Notes: a model not told the origin generated them from the sequence alone. 64,000 bases of DNA from Chromatiales bacterium (GCA_027076405.1 JALTJN010000365.1:1-64000); one strand, 5' to 3'; positions 9,687 to 18,732 are shown, counted from the first letter of the stretch. Translations and numbers: made by a program.

Positions 9687-10745
9687 TCAATTCATTAAGT
9701 TGATATGCATTCCCTGAGCTTCTAATTTATCAGCCCTTTTACTGATATATCTTTGAAAGTTTGGTTGAGTCAGATAAGCTTTTGAAGCAACGTAATCCAA
9801 AACAGATTGTGTATGGAACGATTTTAAATATGCATCAATACGGAAAACTTCCTTACCTTTACTATCAAAAAAAATAAAACTGGGCGAATTAGCAACATTT
9901 AATTTTTTAGCCAACGCTTTGAATGTTGTTGTTTTATTTTGAAAATCCTGTAGCTTTTCATTGCTCCACATATCCAACCGTACAACATTAAAACGTTTTA
10001 TTTGTTTAAGCGTTTCTTTACGTTTAAAAATATCATTATGTAACTCGTCACAATCATGACATTTTTTTTGTTCAAAAAGAATAAGAAGCGGTTTATCCGA
10101 ATTAATTAATTTTTTCAGGTTGTAAGGTTTCTTCAAAATAAAACTTTCATTATGTAATTTACCTGATGTGGCTTTTCTTAAGAACTTTCTCGCATAATTT
10201 CTGAAGCTTATATTTTTTTCATGATGGCCGCTGACGTAATCTAATGCGGTTTCATATTTATATGGTGCATAATAACCATTAACCCGCAAAGCTACCCGCC
10301 CTGTTTCAGTCAAAAATACCAAAGTCGGGGTATACATCACTTTCATCTGTTCAGTAAATTTTTTTTCTGTTGTGAGTTTACCGCTTAAATCCGTAACTTC
10401 TTTGTCTCCCCACATATTAATTGCAATGACATCAAAATATTTTCTTGTTTTGTCTGCCAGTTTTTTTTGTCCCAAATTATCCTGTAACAACTTGGCGCAG
10501 TACGGACAGCCATCCTGATAAAAATATAGCAACACGCGCTTATTATTATTCGTCGCCTCCTTCACGTCTTCACGTAAGTCCAGAAATGACTCTTTAAACC
10601 ATTCTGGTTTTTCTTGATAGCCGGGGTTAACAAGATCTGCCTGTAAACCTGAATCAGCAGAAGCCTGCTCTGCTGCTGCAACAGCGGGAAGTAATAAAAG
10701 AGTGACGATTAGTCGAAAAAATATATGCCATTTATATAAGATCAT
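9687..10745 (-). CDS. Exported protein with two thioredoxin-fold domains (SoxW-like)
   Basis: A 352-residue protein with an N-terminal signal peptide ending near AVAAA (about residue 25). Domain 1 has Cys80-Pro-Tyr-Cys83 and cis-Pro140 (YTPTLVF). Domain 2 has Cys229-His-Asp-Cys232 and cis-Pro288 (NSPSFIFF). The second motif, CHDC, is not a standard thioredoxin site but keeps both cysteines. It is probably a periplasmic thiol-disulfide reductase or isomerase. It is the first gene of a two-gene unit with the hybrid kinase downstream. Whether it feeds redox information to that sensor is inference. Confidence 0.8.
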   Translation of the reverse strand: MILYKWHIFFRLIVTLLLLPAVAAAEQASADSGLQADLVNPGYQEKPEWFKESFLDLREDVKEATNNNKRVLLYFYQDGCPYCAKLLQDNLGQKKLADKTRKYFDVIAINMWGDKEVTDLSGKLTTEKKFTEQMKVMYTPTLVFLTETGRVALRVNGYYAPYKYETALDYVSGHHEKNISFRNYARKFLRKATSGKLHNESFILKKPYNLKKLINSDKPLLILFEQKKCHDCDELHNDIFKRKETLKQIKRFNVVRLDMWSNEKLQDFQNKTTTFKALAKKLNVANSPSFIFFDSKGKEVFRIDAYLKSFHTQSVLDYVASKAYLTQPNFQRYISKRADKLEAQGMHINLMN

Positions 10746-10911
10746 TTCAGTTTCCTCATTTACATCAATACTAGCCTAATTGATAAATATATAACTCTTT
10801 ATCACAGATAATTTATCCCGAAAAACGCCATATTTTTGACCAACCTGCAGTAGCATAACAATAACAAACTATAAGCTACTGATTTTACTTAATATATTGT
10901 AATTAACCGAA

Positions 10912-10928
10912 TTGGCACATATTTCGCA
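10912..10928 (+). promoter_or_regulatory. Sigma-54-like promoter for the diguanylate cyclase
   Basis: TTGGCACATATTTCGCA matches the -24/-12 consensus TTGGCACGNNNNTTGCW at all but two defined positions, with the invariant GG and GC dinucleotides at the required spacing. It lies 53 nt upstream of the GGDEF gene in a 235-bp divergent intergenic region. Confidence 0.45.
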
Positions 10929-10980
10929 TTATTACTTGCGACCGCATTCATTAAACTTTTAGAGGTATAGCGGAGTCACT

Positions 10981-11901
10981 ATGGATAATATTGATCAATA
11001 CATAAACCCGACGACAGCACGTGAACAACTTGGTATCGCGCCCGCTGAACTTCAACAAACGCTTAAATTAGCGGGATTACTGCAGACCTCGTTAGAAATT
11101 GACAGTGTTTTAAACTTTTTCTTACAAGCAGCTCAGCAAATTGTAAAGTTTGATGCTGCTCATTACAGTTTTGATGAACAAAACCTTAACCTTAAATATG
11201 GAAAAACTCAGCGGCATCGTTGTTCCTACCGGCTACGTCTTGCCGGTGAGTTCCTTGGAGAGCTTGTATTTACACGTCGTCGCCGTTTCTCTGAACAAGA
11301 AATGGAAAGTCTGGAAAATTTAATGGGACAATTAATTTTTCCGTTGCGTAATGCTGTCTGGTATCAACGAGCATTACAGGCTGCAAAAATTGACACACTG
11401 ACTGGCGCGCATAACCGTGCAGCAATGAATGAAATGCTTGAACGGGAAATTGATTTAGCACACCGTCATCAAACAGCTTTATCCATGGTCATCTTTGATC
11501 TTGATCACTTCAAGCAAATTAACGACAACTATGGCCATGTAACAGGTGATGATGTTTTACGTGAATGCGTTGAATGCAGTAATCAGGCTTTACGTAGCAC
11601 AGATATGTTATTTCGCTTTGGCGGAGAAGAATTCGTGGTTATCCTACCCGGGGTGAATAGCGAAGGAGCCGGTTTAGCTGCAGAACGCTTACGCAGTGTT
11701 ATTGAAAAACATGTATTTAACAGTCGTCAAGGAACGGTACCGGTGACAATAAGTGCAGGTACAGCAAGTTTGACATTACGTGATAATATGAAAACCATTA
11801 TGGAACGTGCTGATAAAGCACTATATTCTGCAAAAAATAGTGGGCGTAATCGTGTAGTCAGCTCAGAAGAAACTCAAGAAGCAACGGCTGTAAACGCATA
11901 A
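10981..11901 (+). CDS. Diguanylate cyclase (GGDEF)
   Basis: A 306-residue cytoplasmic protein without membrane segments. A GAF-like sensory region (about 25-130) precedes a GGDEF domain with an intact active site GGEEF at 214-218 and an RxxD inhibitory site (RSTD, 205-208) five residues upstream. It should therefore make cyclic di-GMP from GTP and be product-inhibited. A PilZ protein at 39030-39761 is a possible receptor. It is divergent from the thioredoxin gene and has a sigma-54-like promoter. Confidence 0.9.
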   Translation: MDNIDQYINPTTAREQLGIAPAELQQTLKLAGLLQTSLEIDSVLNFFLQAAQQIVKFDAAHYSFDEQNLNLKYGKTQRHRCSYRLRLAGEFLGELVFTRRRRFSEQEMESLENLMGQLIFPLRNAVWYQRALQAAKIDTLTGAHNRAAMNEMLEREIDLAHRHQTALSMVIFDLDHFKQINDNYGHVTGDDVLRECVECSNQALRSTDMLFRFGGEEFVVILPGVNSEGAGLAAERLRSVIEKHVFNSRQGTVPVTISAGTASLTLRDNMKTIMERADKALYSAKNSGRNRVVSSEETQEATAVNA

Positions 11902-12004
11902 ACTAATAATTTCAATCAGTATATGAACTGATTCACATATTCAGACTGCGCCCTGCAATTTGGATGTCTATAATACTGGCATTGTTATCTAAAACGACGA
12001 TGCC

Positions 12005-12433
12005 ATGGAATATCTAAATCAATTAGAAAAAATGCTGGAAAGCGGCCACCGTATTATTACGATGGAAAGTTATGAGGTTGATCGCGTTTGTGATTTATTA
12101 CTTGAACTCAGCCGTTTCAGCTCAAAGCCCTATTACTTAGCCGAACCAGAAAAAGCCATGTATCGGCTCGGAGCATCTCATATAGGCATTCCCAAAACTC
12201 ATAACCCTGTTGATTTAATGGAACATATCGAAGCGAGCCAGCATTTCGGTATTTATATCTTACGCAACTACGCAGAAATTTTAGATGATTCTGATCTGGT
12301 TGAAGATTTAATTAATATAGCGACAGCGGATACACATAAAGTTGTCATTATGATTGCGGAACATCTGAAATTACCCGGGCAGCTAAAACCTTACGCTGTC
12401 AGATCAAAACATCAAATGAGAGAAACAGGCTAA
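12005..12433 (+). CDS. Small protein resembling the N-terminal domain of Ycf46-type AAA proteins
   Basis: A 142-residue soluble protein with no signal or membrane segment. The stretches ITMESYEVDRV near the start and AEHLKLPGQLKP near the end recall the N-terminal non-ATPase region of Ycf46-like AAA proteins, but no Walker motifs follow and the gene ends there. This similarity is from memory and tentative. Its stop lies 6 nt from that of rluB, which converges on it. The ATG at 12005 is the only early start. Confidence 0.6.
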   Translation: MEYLNQLEKMLESGHRIITMESYEVDRVCDLLLELSRFSSKPYYLAEPEKAMYRLGASHIGIPKTHNPVDLMEHIEASQHFGIYILRNYAEILDDSDLVEDLINIATADTHKVVIMIAEHLKLPGQLKPYAVRSKHQMRETG

Positions 12434-12439
12434 ATACAA

Positions 12440-13276
12440 TTATCGCCCTTTCCCTTTATAAACCATTCGATTTGCTTTTTTAGATGTCATATTGTCTTTA
12501 AAGCGACTTTTGTCTTTTTTAGGTTCCGGTGCTTCATATTTAAGTCCAACAGACTGATATAGCGCTATCATTTCTTTTTCTGTTAGATCTTCACTTTTAG
12601 ATGGTCGTACACGCCGTTCCAGTTTGATATTGCCATAGCGAATACGCATAAGACGACTGACTGCAAAACCAAAATATTCCCATAAGCGACGGACTTCACG
12701 ATTACGTCCCTCTTTTAAAATCACATGGTACCAGTGGTTAGCTCCCTGCCCTCCCGCAGCTTTAACATCAATAAAATGGGCATCGCCATCTTCGAGAGGT
12801 ACATTGGTTTTTAATTCTTTTATTATTTCAGGTGAAACTTCACCTAATATACGAACAGCATACTCTCGTTCAATTTCACTTGAGGGATGCATGAGTTTAT
12901 TTGCTAACTCACCGTCTGTGGTTAATAATAATAAACCGCTGGTGTTTAAATCGAGCCTGCCAATGCTAATCCAGCGACCTGATTTAAGTTTAGGTAAGTT
13001 TTTAAATATTGTTGTTCGACCGTCGGGATCGTCTCGCGTACAGACTTCACCAACCGGTTTATGATAGGCAATAACGCGTTGTTGTACCTGTGTACGGCGC
13101 TGGTTAATAAATTTATTATCAACTTTTATCTTATCGCTTTCACTAACCCTGTCACCAATAGTAGCAACCTGATCATTAACCTTGACGCGACCTTGTTGAA
13201 TCCAGCGCTCCATCTCTCGACGAGAACCAATACCGGCGCGTGCTAAAACTTTTTGCAGTTTTTCATTCATGGTCAT
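12440..13276 (-). CDS. rluB: 23S rRNA pseudouridine synthase RluB
   Basis: A 278-residue pseudouridine synthase. It has an N-terminal S4 RNA-binding domain (QKVLARAGIGSRREMERWI) and a catalytic domain with GRLDLNTSGLLLLTTDG, where the Asp of RLD is the nucleophile. It modifies a uridine in helix 80 of 23S rRNA (U2605 in E. coli). A basic Lys-rich tail ends the protein. ATGs at 13276 and 13270 are both possible, and E. coli RluB aligns with the second. It follows scpA and scpB closely, a common proteobacterial arrangement. Confidence 0.93.
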   Translation of the reverse strand: MTMNEKLQKVLARAGIGSRREMERWIQQGRVKVNDQVATIGDRVSESDKIKVDNKFINQRRTQVQQRVIAYHKPVGEVCTRDDPDGRTTIFKNLPKLKSGRWISIGRLDLNTSGLLLLTTDGELANKLMHPSSEIEREYAVRILGEVSPEIIKELKTNVPLEDGDAHFIDVKAAGGQGANHWYHVILKEGRNREVRRLWEYFGFAVSRLMRIRYGNIKLERRVRPSKSEDLTEKEMIALYQSVGLKYEAPEPKKDKSRFKDNMTSKKANRMVYKGKGR

Positions 13277-13290
13277 TCAGCGAATATGAA

Positions 13291-14052
13291 TTAATGAACA
13301 ATTTCAGCAGTTTCGGTTTCTTCATCCACTGAAGTTGTTTCATTTTCTTCAGACTCTTCCTCACTATCTGCAGTGGGGACTGACGGTACCGTAGGAACAC
13401 TCAGATCAAGTTCAGCATTAATTGCATCAATATCCCGTAAATCTGCCAGTGCAGGCAACTCGGTTAAACTTTTAAGGTTAAAGTAATCAAGAAAACCTTT
13501 TGTTGTTGCATACAATGCCGGCTTGCCCGGAACATCACGATGTCCGATAACCCGAATCCAGTCACGTTCAACCATTGTTTTAATAATTTGTGAGCTGACT
13601 CCGACACCACGAACTTCTTCAATCTCCGCTCGTGTAATTGGTTGGCGGTATGCTATTAATGAAAGTGTTTCGAGTGTTGCTCGAGAGTAACGAGCCGGAC
13701 GTTCTTCAAATAATTTAGCCACCCAGCTTGAATAATCATCTCTGACCTGAAAACGAAAACCGCTACTGACTTCTTTTAACTCAAGTGATGTATGCTCCAG
13801 ATATTGCTCTTGTAATGTTTTTAATGCATCACGAATAGCCTCTTTCCCCGGATGTTTATCATAAGGAAATAAATCCATTAAACGCTCAACATTTAATGTT
13901 TGTCCGGCAGAAAACAGGGCAGCCTCAAGTATGCGCATTAACTCTGTGTCACTTAAATCAGAGTTAATTATAATCTTTTTAGGCTTTGCAGTACTTTCGT
14001 TTACTTCTTCCTGGTTTTCATTTGAAGTGTCTATTTGTGGTGACTCACTCAT
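13291..14052 (-). CDS. scpB: Segregation and condensation protein ScpB
   Basis: A 253-residue kleisin-associated winged-helix protein. The conserved core (about 35-200) includes the typical LSLIAYRQPITRAEIEEVRG and GRPxL-like GKPALYATT segments. An acidic Glu/Ser/Thr-rich tail extends past the core. ScpB binds ScpA and so joins the SMC condensin. The gene sits 21 nt downstream of scpA. SMC itself is encoded elsewhere in this window (25243-28749), so a complete SMC-ScpAB complex is present. Confidence 0.95.
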   Translation of the reverse strand: MSESPQIDTSNENQEEVNESTAKPKKIIINSDLSDTELMRILEAALFSAGQTLNVERLMDLFPYDKHPGKEAIRDALKTLQEQYLEHTSLELKEVSSGFRFQVRDDYSSWVAKLFEERPARYSRATLETLSLIAYRQPITRAEIEEVRGVGVSSQIIKTMVERDWIRVIGHRDVPGKPALYATTKGFLDYFNLKSLTELPALADLRDIDAINAELDLSVPTVPSVPTADSEEESEENETTSVDEETETAEIVH

Positions 14053-14073
14053 CTAACTTGTTCCTAACTTATG

Positions 14074-14892
14074 TTATTTATTAACTGCAACTAATGCTTT
14101 CACATGAATCTGGCCATACAATTCTGTTTGTACGATCTCAATCAAAGACTGTTTAATAAGCTCTAAAATAGCCAGTAAACTGACAACAACACCACTCTTA
14201 CCTTCTTCAATGGTGAATAACTCGCCAAAATCGGTGAAGGTATCAGCATTTAACTTTTCTAATACCAGAGACATTCGTTCACGTACAGACAAAGGTTCCA
14301 TCGAAATCTGATGGTGCTCATGCAGTGAAGCACGTTTCATTATGTCTTTAAATGCAGAAAGTACTTCTTTTAAATCAACTTCAGGTGGCTTACGGACTAT
14401 TTTAAGATCCGGTCCTTTCACTTCAGCAATATGAATATCTCTTTCTAAACGCGGCAGATAATCAATGTCTTCAGCAGCTTTTTTAAATCGTTCATATTCC
14501 TGTAAACGCCTGACCAATTCAGCACGAGGATCACCTTCTTCCTCATCTTCAGATTTTGGACGTGGTAACAGCATGCGCGACTTGATTTCAGCAAGCATTG
14601 CAGCCATCAACAAATATTCTGCCGCCAGCTCCCAACGCATATCTTTCATTAAGCCAATATATTCCATATATTGCAGCGTGATATCCGCCACGGGAATATC
14701 GAGAATGTCGAGGTTCTGACGCTTTATCAAATAAAGTAATAAATCCAGCGGCCCTTCAAATGACTCATCCAAAAATATCTCTAATGCATCTGGCGGGATA
14801 TAAAGATCTTTTGGCACAACAGTAAGCGGTGCACCTTGAACAACCGCAAAAGGCATTTCTTGTTGTTCCGGATTTGTATTTTCAGTTTCCAC
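14074..14892 (-). CDS. scpA: Segregation and condensation protein ScpA (kleisin)
   Basis: A 272-residue kleisin. The N-terminal SMC-neck-binding part contains FEGPLDLLLYLIKRQNLDI, a family hallmark, followed by LAAEYLLMAAMLAEIKSRMLLP. The C-terminal winged helix binds the SMC head. The start codon is GTG (14892-14890), with only a weak upstream purine stretch. It is the first gene of scpA-scpB-rluB, and trpS precedes it by 42 nt on the same strand. Confidence 0.95.
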   Translation of the reverse strand: METENTNPEQQEMPFAVVQGAPLTVVPKDLYIPPDALEIFLDESFEGPLDLLLYLIKRQNLDILDIPVADITLQYMEYIGLMKDMRWELAAEYLLMAAMLAEIKSRMLLPRPKSEDEEEGDPRAELVRRLQEYERFKKAAEDIDYLPRLERDIHIAEVKGPDLKIVRKPPEVDLKEVLSAFKDIMKRASLHEHHQISMEPLSVRERMSLVLEKLNADTFTDFGELFTIEEGKSGVVVSLLAILELIKQSLIEIVQTELYGQIHVKALVAVNK

Positions 14893-14934
14893 TTTATCTC
14901 GCTTTAATGCTTAATTATATAGAACTTTAGTGTT

Positions 14935-16152
14935 CTAACTATATTCCAGCCCCATAACCTGACGTACTTCGCTTATTGTTTGCTTCGCAACATCACGCGC
15001 CCGATCACAGCCTTCATTAATAATATTCCGAACTAAATCATGATCGGCTTCAAACTCTTTTGCTCGTTCATGAATCGGGGCTAATTCTGCTTTTACCGCA
15101 TCGATAACCGGGCCTTTACATTCAATACAGCCAATACCTGCTGTACGGCAACCTTCTGCTGCCCATGCTTTTGTTTCTTCATCCGAGTATACCTGATGCA
15201 AATTCCAGACAGGACATTTTTCTGGTTCACCCGGATCTGTTTTGCGTACTCGTGCAGGATCGGTTGGCATTGTCCGTAGTTTCTTTTCAACCACCTCAGG
15301 ATCTTCACGTAAAGCAATGGTATTCCCGTAAGATTTGGACATTTTTTGACCATCCAGACCAAACATCTTTGAAGCTGGTGTTAAGAGTGAATCCGGTTCC
15401 GGTAAAATAATTCGGCCACTACCTTCTAAATAGCCAAACAAACGCTCCTTATCCCCCAGCGTTATATTTTGCTGGGTATCTAATAATGCTTTCCCTTTCT
15501 CGAGTGCTTCTATATCACCTTTTTCCTGATAACTCTTACGTAACTGGTTGTAAAGCTTGCTATTTTTCTTACCCATTTTCTTAACAGCAGCTTCAGCTTT
15601 TTCTTCAAAACCAGACTCGCGACCGTAAATATGGTTAAAGCGTCGAGCAACTTCACGTGTCAGTTCAACATGGGCAACCTGATCTTCTCCGACCGGCACC
15701 AATCCGGCTTTGTACATCAAAATATCGGCGCTTTGCAGTAACGGGTAGCCCAAAAATCCATACGTGCCTAAATCACGTTCTTTTAACTTCAATTGTTGAT
15801 CTTTGTAGCTCGGTACACGTTCCAGCCATGAAAGAGGTGTCATCATCGAAAGCAGTACATGCAATTCTGCATGTTCAGGTACTTTAGACTGAATAAATAA
15901 AGTCGCCGAACCGGGATTGACTCCCACCGCCAGCCAGTCAATCACCATATCCCAAACACTGTCCTGAATCACATGAGCTTCTTCATAGTGTGTCGTTAAG
16001 GCATGCCAGTCAGCGACGAAAAAATAGCATTCATGTTCATGCTGAAGCTTTATCCAGTTTTTTAAAACACCATGATAATGACCGAGGTGTAAAGCGCCCG
16101 TTGGACGCATGCCAGACAACACGCGTTGCTGTTGATTCGTTAAGGAATTCAA
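14935..16152 (-). CDS. trpS: Tryptophanyl-tRNA synthetase with a cysteine cluster
   Basis: A 405-residue class I synthetase of the longer bacterial type. The HIGH-like motif is GALHLGHYHG (about 19-28) and the KMSKS motif is at 270-274. Cys313, Cys335, Cys342 and Cys345 form C-x21-C-x6-C-x2-C in the anticodon-binding region, nearly the C-x22-C-x6-C-x2-C [4Fe-4S] motif known in Thermotoga TrpRS. The start codon is TTG (16152-16150), supported by a strong AGGAG site about 7 nt upstream. The next ATG (residue 15) would remove part of the nucleotide-binding fold. It charges tRNA-Trp. Confidence 0.95.
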   Translation of the reverse strand: MNSLTNQQQRVLSGMRPTGALHLGHYHGVLKNWIKLQHEHECYFFVADWHALTTHYEEAHVIQDSVWDMVIDWLAVGVNPGSATLFIQSKVPEHAELHVLLSMMTPLSWLERVPSYKDQQLKLKERDLGTYGFLGYPLLQSADILMYKAGLVPVGEDQVAHVELTREVARRFNHIYGRESGFEEKAEAAVKKMGKKNSKLYNQLRKSYQEKGDIEALEKGKALLDTQQNITLGDKERLFGYLEGSGRIILPEPDSLLTPASKMFGLDGQKMSKSYGNTIALREDPEVVEKKLRTMPTDPARVRKTDPGEPEKCPVWNLHQVYSDEETKAWAAEGCRTAGIGCIECKGPVIDAVKAELAPIHERAKEFEADHDLVRNIINEGCDRARDVAKQTISEVRQVMGLEYS

Positions 16153-16267
16153 TCTTGTCTCCTGAGAATGACTGTATGGAAATGTCGTATTTTAGCTAGC
16201 TATAACGATGTTATTAATGAGTATATTATTTGCATTTTAAGTTAATTATACGTGGAATATGACAGGG

Positions 16268-16300
16268 TCAAAAGCCCTTTTCATGGCAATGAATGGCTAT
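16268..16300 (-). terminator. Probable terminator after yciO
   Basis: On the minus strand AGCC (16298-16295) pairs with GGCT (16276-16273), and inside it TTCAT (16293-16289) pairs with ATGAA (16284-16280), followed by TTTTG. The U-run is short. It lies about 30 nt past the yciO stop and upstream of trpS. Confidence 0.4.
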
Positions 16301-16326
16301 ATTTTGAGCGTTCTTAATCTAAATGA

Positions 16327-16950
16327 TTATTCAAATAATGAAGGATCACCTTCTCCCCTGCGAACAACTTGCGGCACTTCATCAGTCATATCCACCACTG
16401 TCGTAGGATCAAGCCCACAATAGCCCCCGTCGATAACCAAATCGACCTGATGCTCAAGCAGTTCCCGAATATCATACGGATCAGTCAAGGGCATATCATC
16501 ATCTGGCAAAATTAAGGTGGTACTCATAATGGGTTCACGATGCTCTTCGAGTAGCTTAAGAGTAATCGGGTTTGCCGGGACTCGGATCCCGATAGTTCGT
16601 CGCTTTGGGTGCATCATGCGTCTTGGCACTTCAGATGTCGCTTTTAGAATAAAAGTATACGGTCCCGGGGTATGGGCATTTAATATTCGGTAAAGCGAAT
16701 TATTTGTTAATTTTGCATAGGTGCTGATTTCAGATAAATCCCGACAAACCAGAGTAAAATTATGATTTTTATCAACCTGCCGGATGGTGCGAATACGATC
16801 TAAGGCTTTTTTATCCTCCATGTGACAGCCTAATGCATAAGCAGAATCAGTCGGGTAAACAATGACCCCGCCCTCACGTAACAAATCTACCGCTTGATGA
16901 ATCAAACGAAGCTGGGGATTATCCGGATGAATTTGAAAAAACTGGCTCAA
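16327..16950 (-). CDS. yciO: YciO, Sua5/YrdC/YciO-family protein
   Basis: A 207-residue member of the threonylcarbamoyl-AMP synthase fold. It aligns from memory with E. coli YciO (206 residues) from its first residues SQFFQIHPDNPQLRLI through IVYPTDSAYALGC and the KRRTIGIRVPANP loop. Family members bind ATP, threonine and double-stranded RNA, but YciO is much less active than TsaC in t6A synthesis. I place the start at TTG 16950, which overlaps the rnm stop as TTGA and matches the E. coli N terminus. An upstream in-frame GTG at 16977 would add nine residues. Translation is probably coupled to rnm. Confidence 0.88.
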   Translation of the reverse strand: MSQFFQIHPDNPQLRLIHQAVDLLREGGVIVYPTDSAYALGCHMEDKKALDRIRTIRQVDKNHNFTLVCRDLSEISTYAKLTNNSLYRILNAHTPGPYTFILKATSEVPRRMMHPKRRTIGIRVPANPITLKLLEEHREPIMSTTLILPDDDMPLTDPYDIRELLEHQVDLVIDGGYCGLDPTTVVDMTDEVPQVVRRGEGDPSLFE

Positions 16951-17807
16951 CTGACTGCACCAATTTTTTCTTTCCACACATCACTATGCCAGATAGGAAG
17001 GCTTCCGGATGGAATATCTTGTAAATAACCAAGCTCGCGGTAGATATTTTCAGGACTATGAAAATCTGAACCCTTTGAAAGATAAAGCTCATATTGATTG
17101 GCTAATCGCGCCATCCTGTCTTCCTCTTCAGGACTATGACTACCGGAAATAGCTTCAAAGCCCAGACCACCAAGCTCTTTAAATTCAGTAATCAATTGTC
17201 GCAATCGTGTTGCCGAAATCTTGTAACGGGCGGGATGTGCAATTACCGCAATTCCACCGGCACCATGAATCCAGGATAATGCATCTTCTAAACTGGCCCA
17301 TTTACCAGCCACATAACCCGGTTTTCCTTTTACTAAATAGCGTTTAAAAACTTGCCGGATGTCTTTCGCTTTACCCTGCTCGACTAAATAACGGGCAAAA
17401 TGGGTGCGGCTCAAAATCTCGCCATTTGCAAACTTTTTTGCTCCTTCTAAAGCGTTTTCCAGACCTTTTTTTTCCAGTTTACGAGCAATTTCTTCACCAC
17501 GTTTCCCTCGAAACTCTCGTAAAGTCATCAATCCATTATTTAAAATTTTATCATCCGGATTAATACCAAGACCGACGATATGAAATGTTTGATGACTCCA
17601 TGTCACAGACAGCTCAATCCCCGGAACAAAAGCTAAACCCAATCTATCTGCTGCCAAAGATGCTTCATTTAAGCCTTCGGTGGCGTCATGATCGGTTAAA
17701 GCAAAAAGCTCAACCCCTTTTTCATGGGCACGTTCCACTAATTCTGTTGGGGTTAAAGTACCATCAGAAACCGTAGAATGACTATGTAAATCGCAATGCA
17801 AATTCAT
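16947..17807 (-). CDS. rnm: PHP-domain 5'-3' exoribonuclease (RNase AM)
   Basis: A 286-residue PHP-superfamily phosphoesterase like E. coli YciV/TrpH. Metal-binding motifs are visible in order: HSHSTVSDG near residue 8, LTDHDATEG near 38, AVIAHPARY near 190 and the late GSDFHSP. E. coli RNase AM trims the 5' ends of 5S and other rRNAs and degrades short RNAs and pAp. It overlaps yciO at its 3' end. The neighbourhood (trpS, yciO, yciB, yciI) resembles the E. coli yci region. Confidence 0.9.
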   Translation of the reverse strand: MNLHCDLHSHSTVSDGTLTPTELVERAHEKGVELFALTDHDATEGLNEASLAADRLGLAFVPGIELSVTWSHQTFHIVGLGINPDDKILNNGLMTLREFRGKRGEEIARKLEKKGLENALEGAKKFANGEILSRTHFARYLVEQGKAKDIRQVFKRYLVKGKPGYVAGKWASLEDALSWIHGAGGIAVIAHPARYKISATRLRQLITEFKELGGLGFEAISGSHSPEEEDRMARLANQYELYLSKGSDFHSPENIYRELGYLQDIPSGSLPIWHSDVWKEKIGAVS

Positions 17808-18135
17808 AAGTGCGAGCAGTCTACAGTACTCATGACAAAGTCTCTATTCAGCGGAAACAAAATAGACTTTATACTGTCATATATTCATCAGAAATTTGCT
17901 GATTATCCGCTGTCATCGAAAAAATGAGCAAATCAGCACATAAAATAACCAAAATTTGAGGCTGATAAGCCAGAAAATGAACAACCATAACAAATTTTAA
18001 ACTGGAATCACGGTATAATCAGCTAAAACGCGTAATGCGAATATTATGGATATTGTTAATCAAACAGCTTTAACCATTAGTTAATAAACCGACATTACAC
18101 AAAACCATAATATTGAAGAGAAGTGACATACAACT
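17808..18135 (+). promoter_or_regulatory. Divergent rnm/yciB intergenic region with a candidate promoter
   Basis: This 328-bp AT-rich gap separates divergent genes. On the plus strand a perfect -10 hexamer TATAAT lies at 18014-18019, about 115 nt before yciB, but I see no good -35 box at the right spacing. A GAGAAGTG ribosome-binding site precedes yciB. I see no coding sequence or structured RNA here. Confidence 0.3.
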
Positions 18136-18732
18136 ATGAAGTTTTTATTTGATTTTTTCCCTATTGCATTATTTTTTATTACATTTAAATTTTATGACAA
18201 CCCGCAAGAAGGCGTTTTTGCTGCCACCGCTGTTGCAATAATCGCCACTATGCTACAAGTTTTTCTTTTTTGGCTTAAAAATAAACGCGTTGAAAAAATG
18301 CATATTGTCACATTGGTTCTGATTACCGTTTTAGGTGGTGCAACATTAATTTTAAAAGATCCTGTCTTTATTAAGTGGAAGCCCACAGCTGTGAACTGGA
18401 TGTTTGCCATTGCTTTTTTTGGTAGTCAGTTTATTGGAGAAAAACCTTTCGTTAAACGTATGATGGCGCATGCCGTAGAATTACCTGAAGCGATATGGAG
18501 CAAACTTAATTTTGCCTGGGTGGTTTTCTTCGCTGCTATGGGGTTTGCAAATTTATATGTTGCATTTAATTATGATTTGACGACATGGGTTGATTTTAAA
18601 ACCTACGGCATGCTGGGACTCACTGTTTTATTTGTTATCTTACAAGCTGTTTTTCTCGCGAAGCATATGCCTGAAGATAAAGAAACATTAACTAAAAAAG
18701 TCGAAAAAAAATTGAAGGAAGAAATTGAATAA
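18136..18732 (+). CDS. yciB: Inner-membrane septation protein YciB (IspA/IspZ family)
   Basis: A 198-residue polytopic membrane protein, slightly longer than the usual 180. It has the characteristic N terminus [20 protein letters not shown] and five or so hydrophobic segments, with the conserved [18 protein letters not shown] and [13 protein letters not shown] stretches. YciB influences cell-envelope synthesis and division. The extra Lys/Glu-rich C-terminal tail is cytoplasmic-looking. It ends directly before yciI, with the stop overlapping the yciI leader, so they form an operon. Confidence 0.93.
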   Translation: MKFLFDFFPIALFFITFKFYDNPQEGVFAATAVAIIATMLQVFLFWLKNKRVEKMHIVTLVLITVLGGATLILKDPVFIKWKPTAVNWMFAIAFFGSQFIGEKPFVKRMMAHAVELPEAIWSKLNFAWVVFFAAMGFANLYVAFNYDLTTWVDFKTYGMLGLTVLFVILQAVFLAKHMPEDKETLTKKVEKKLKEEIE

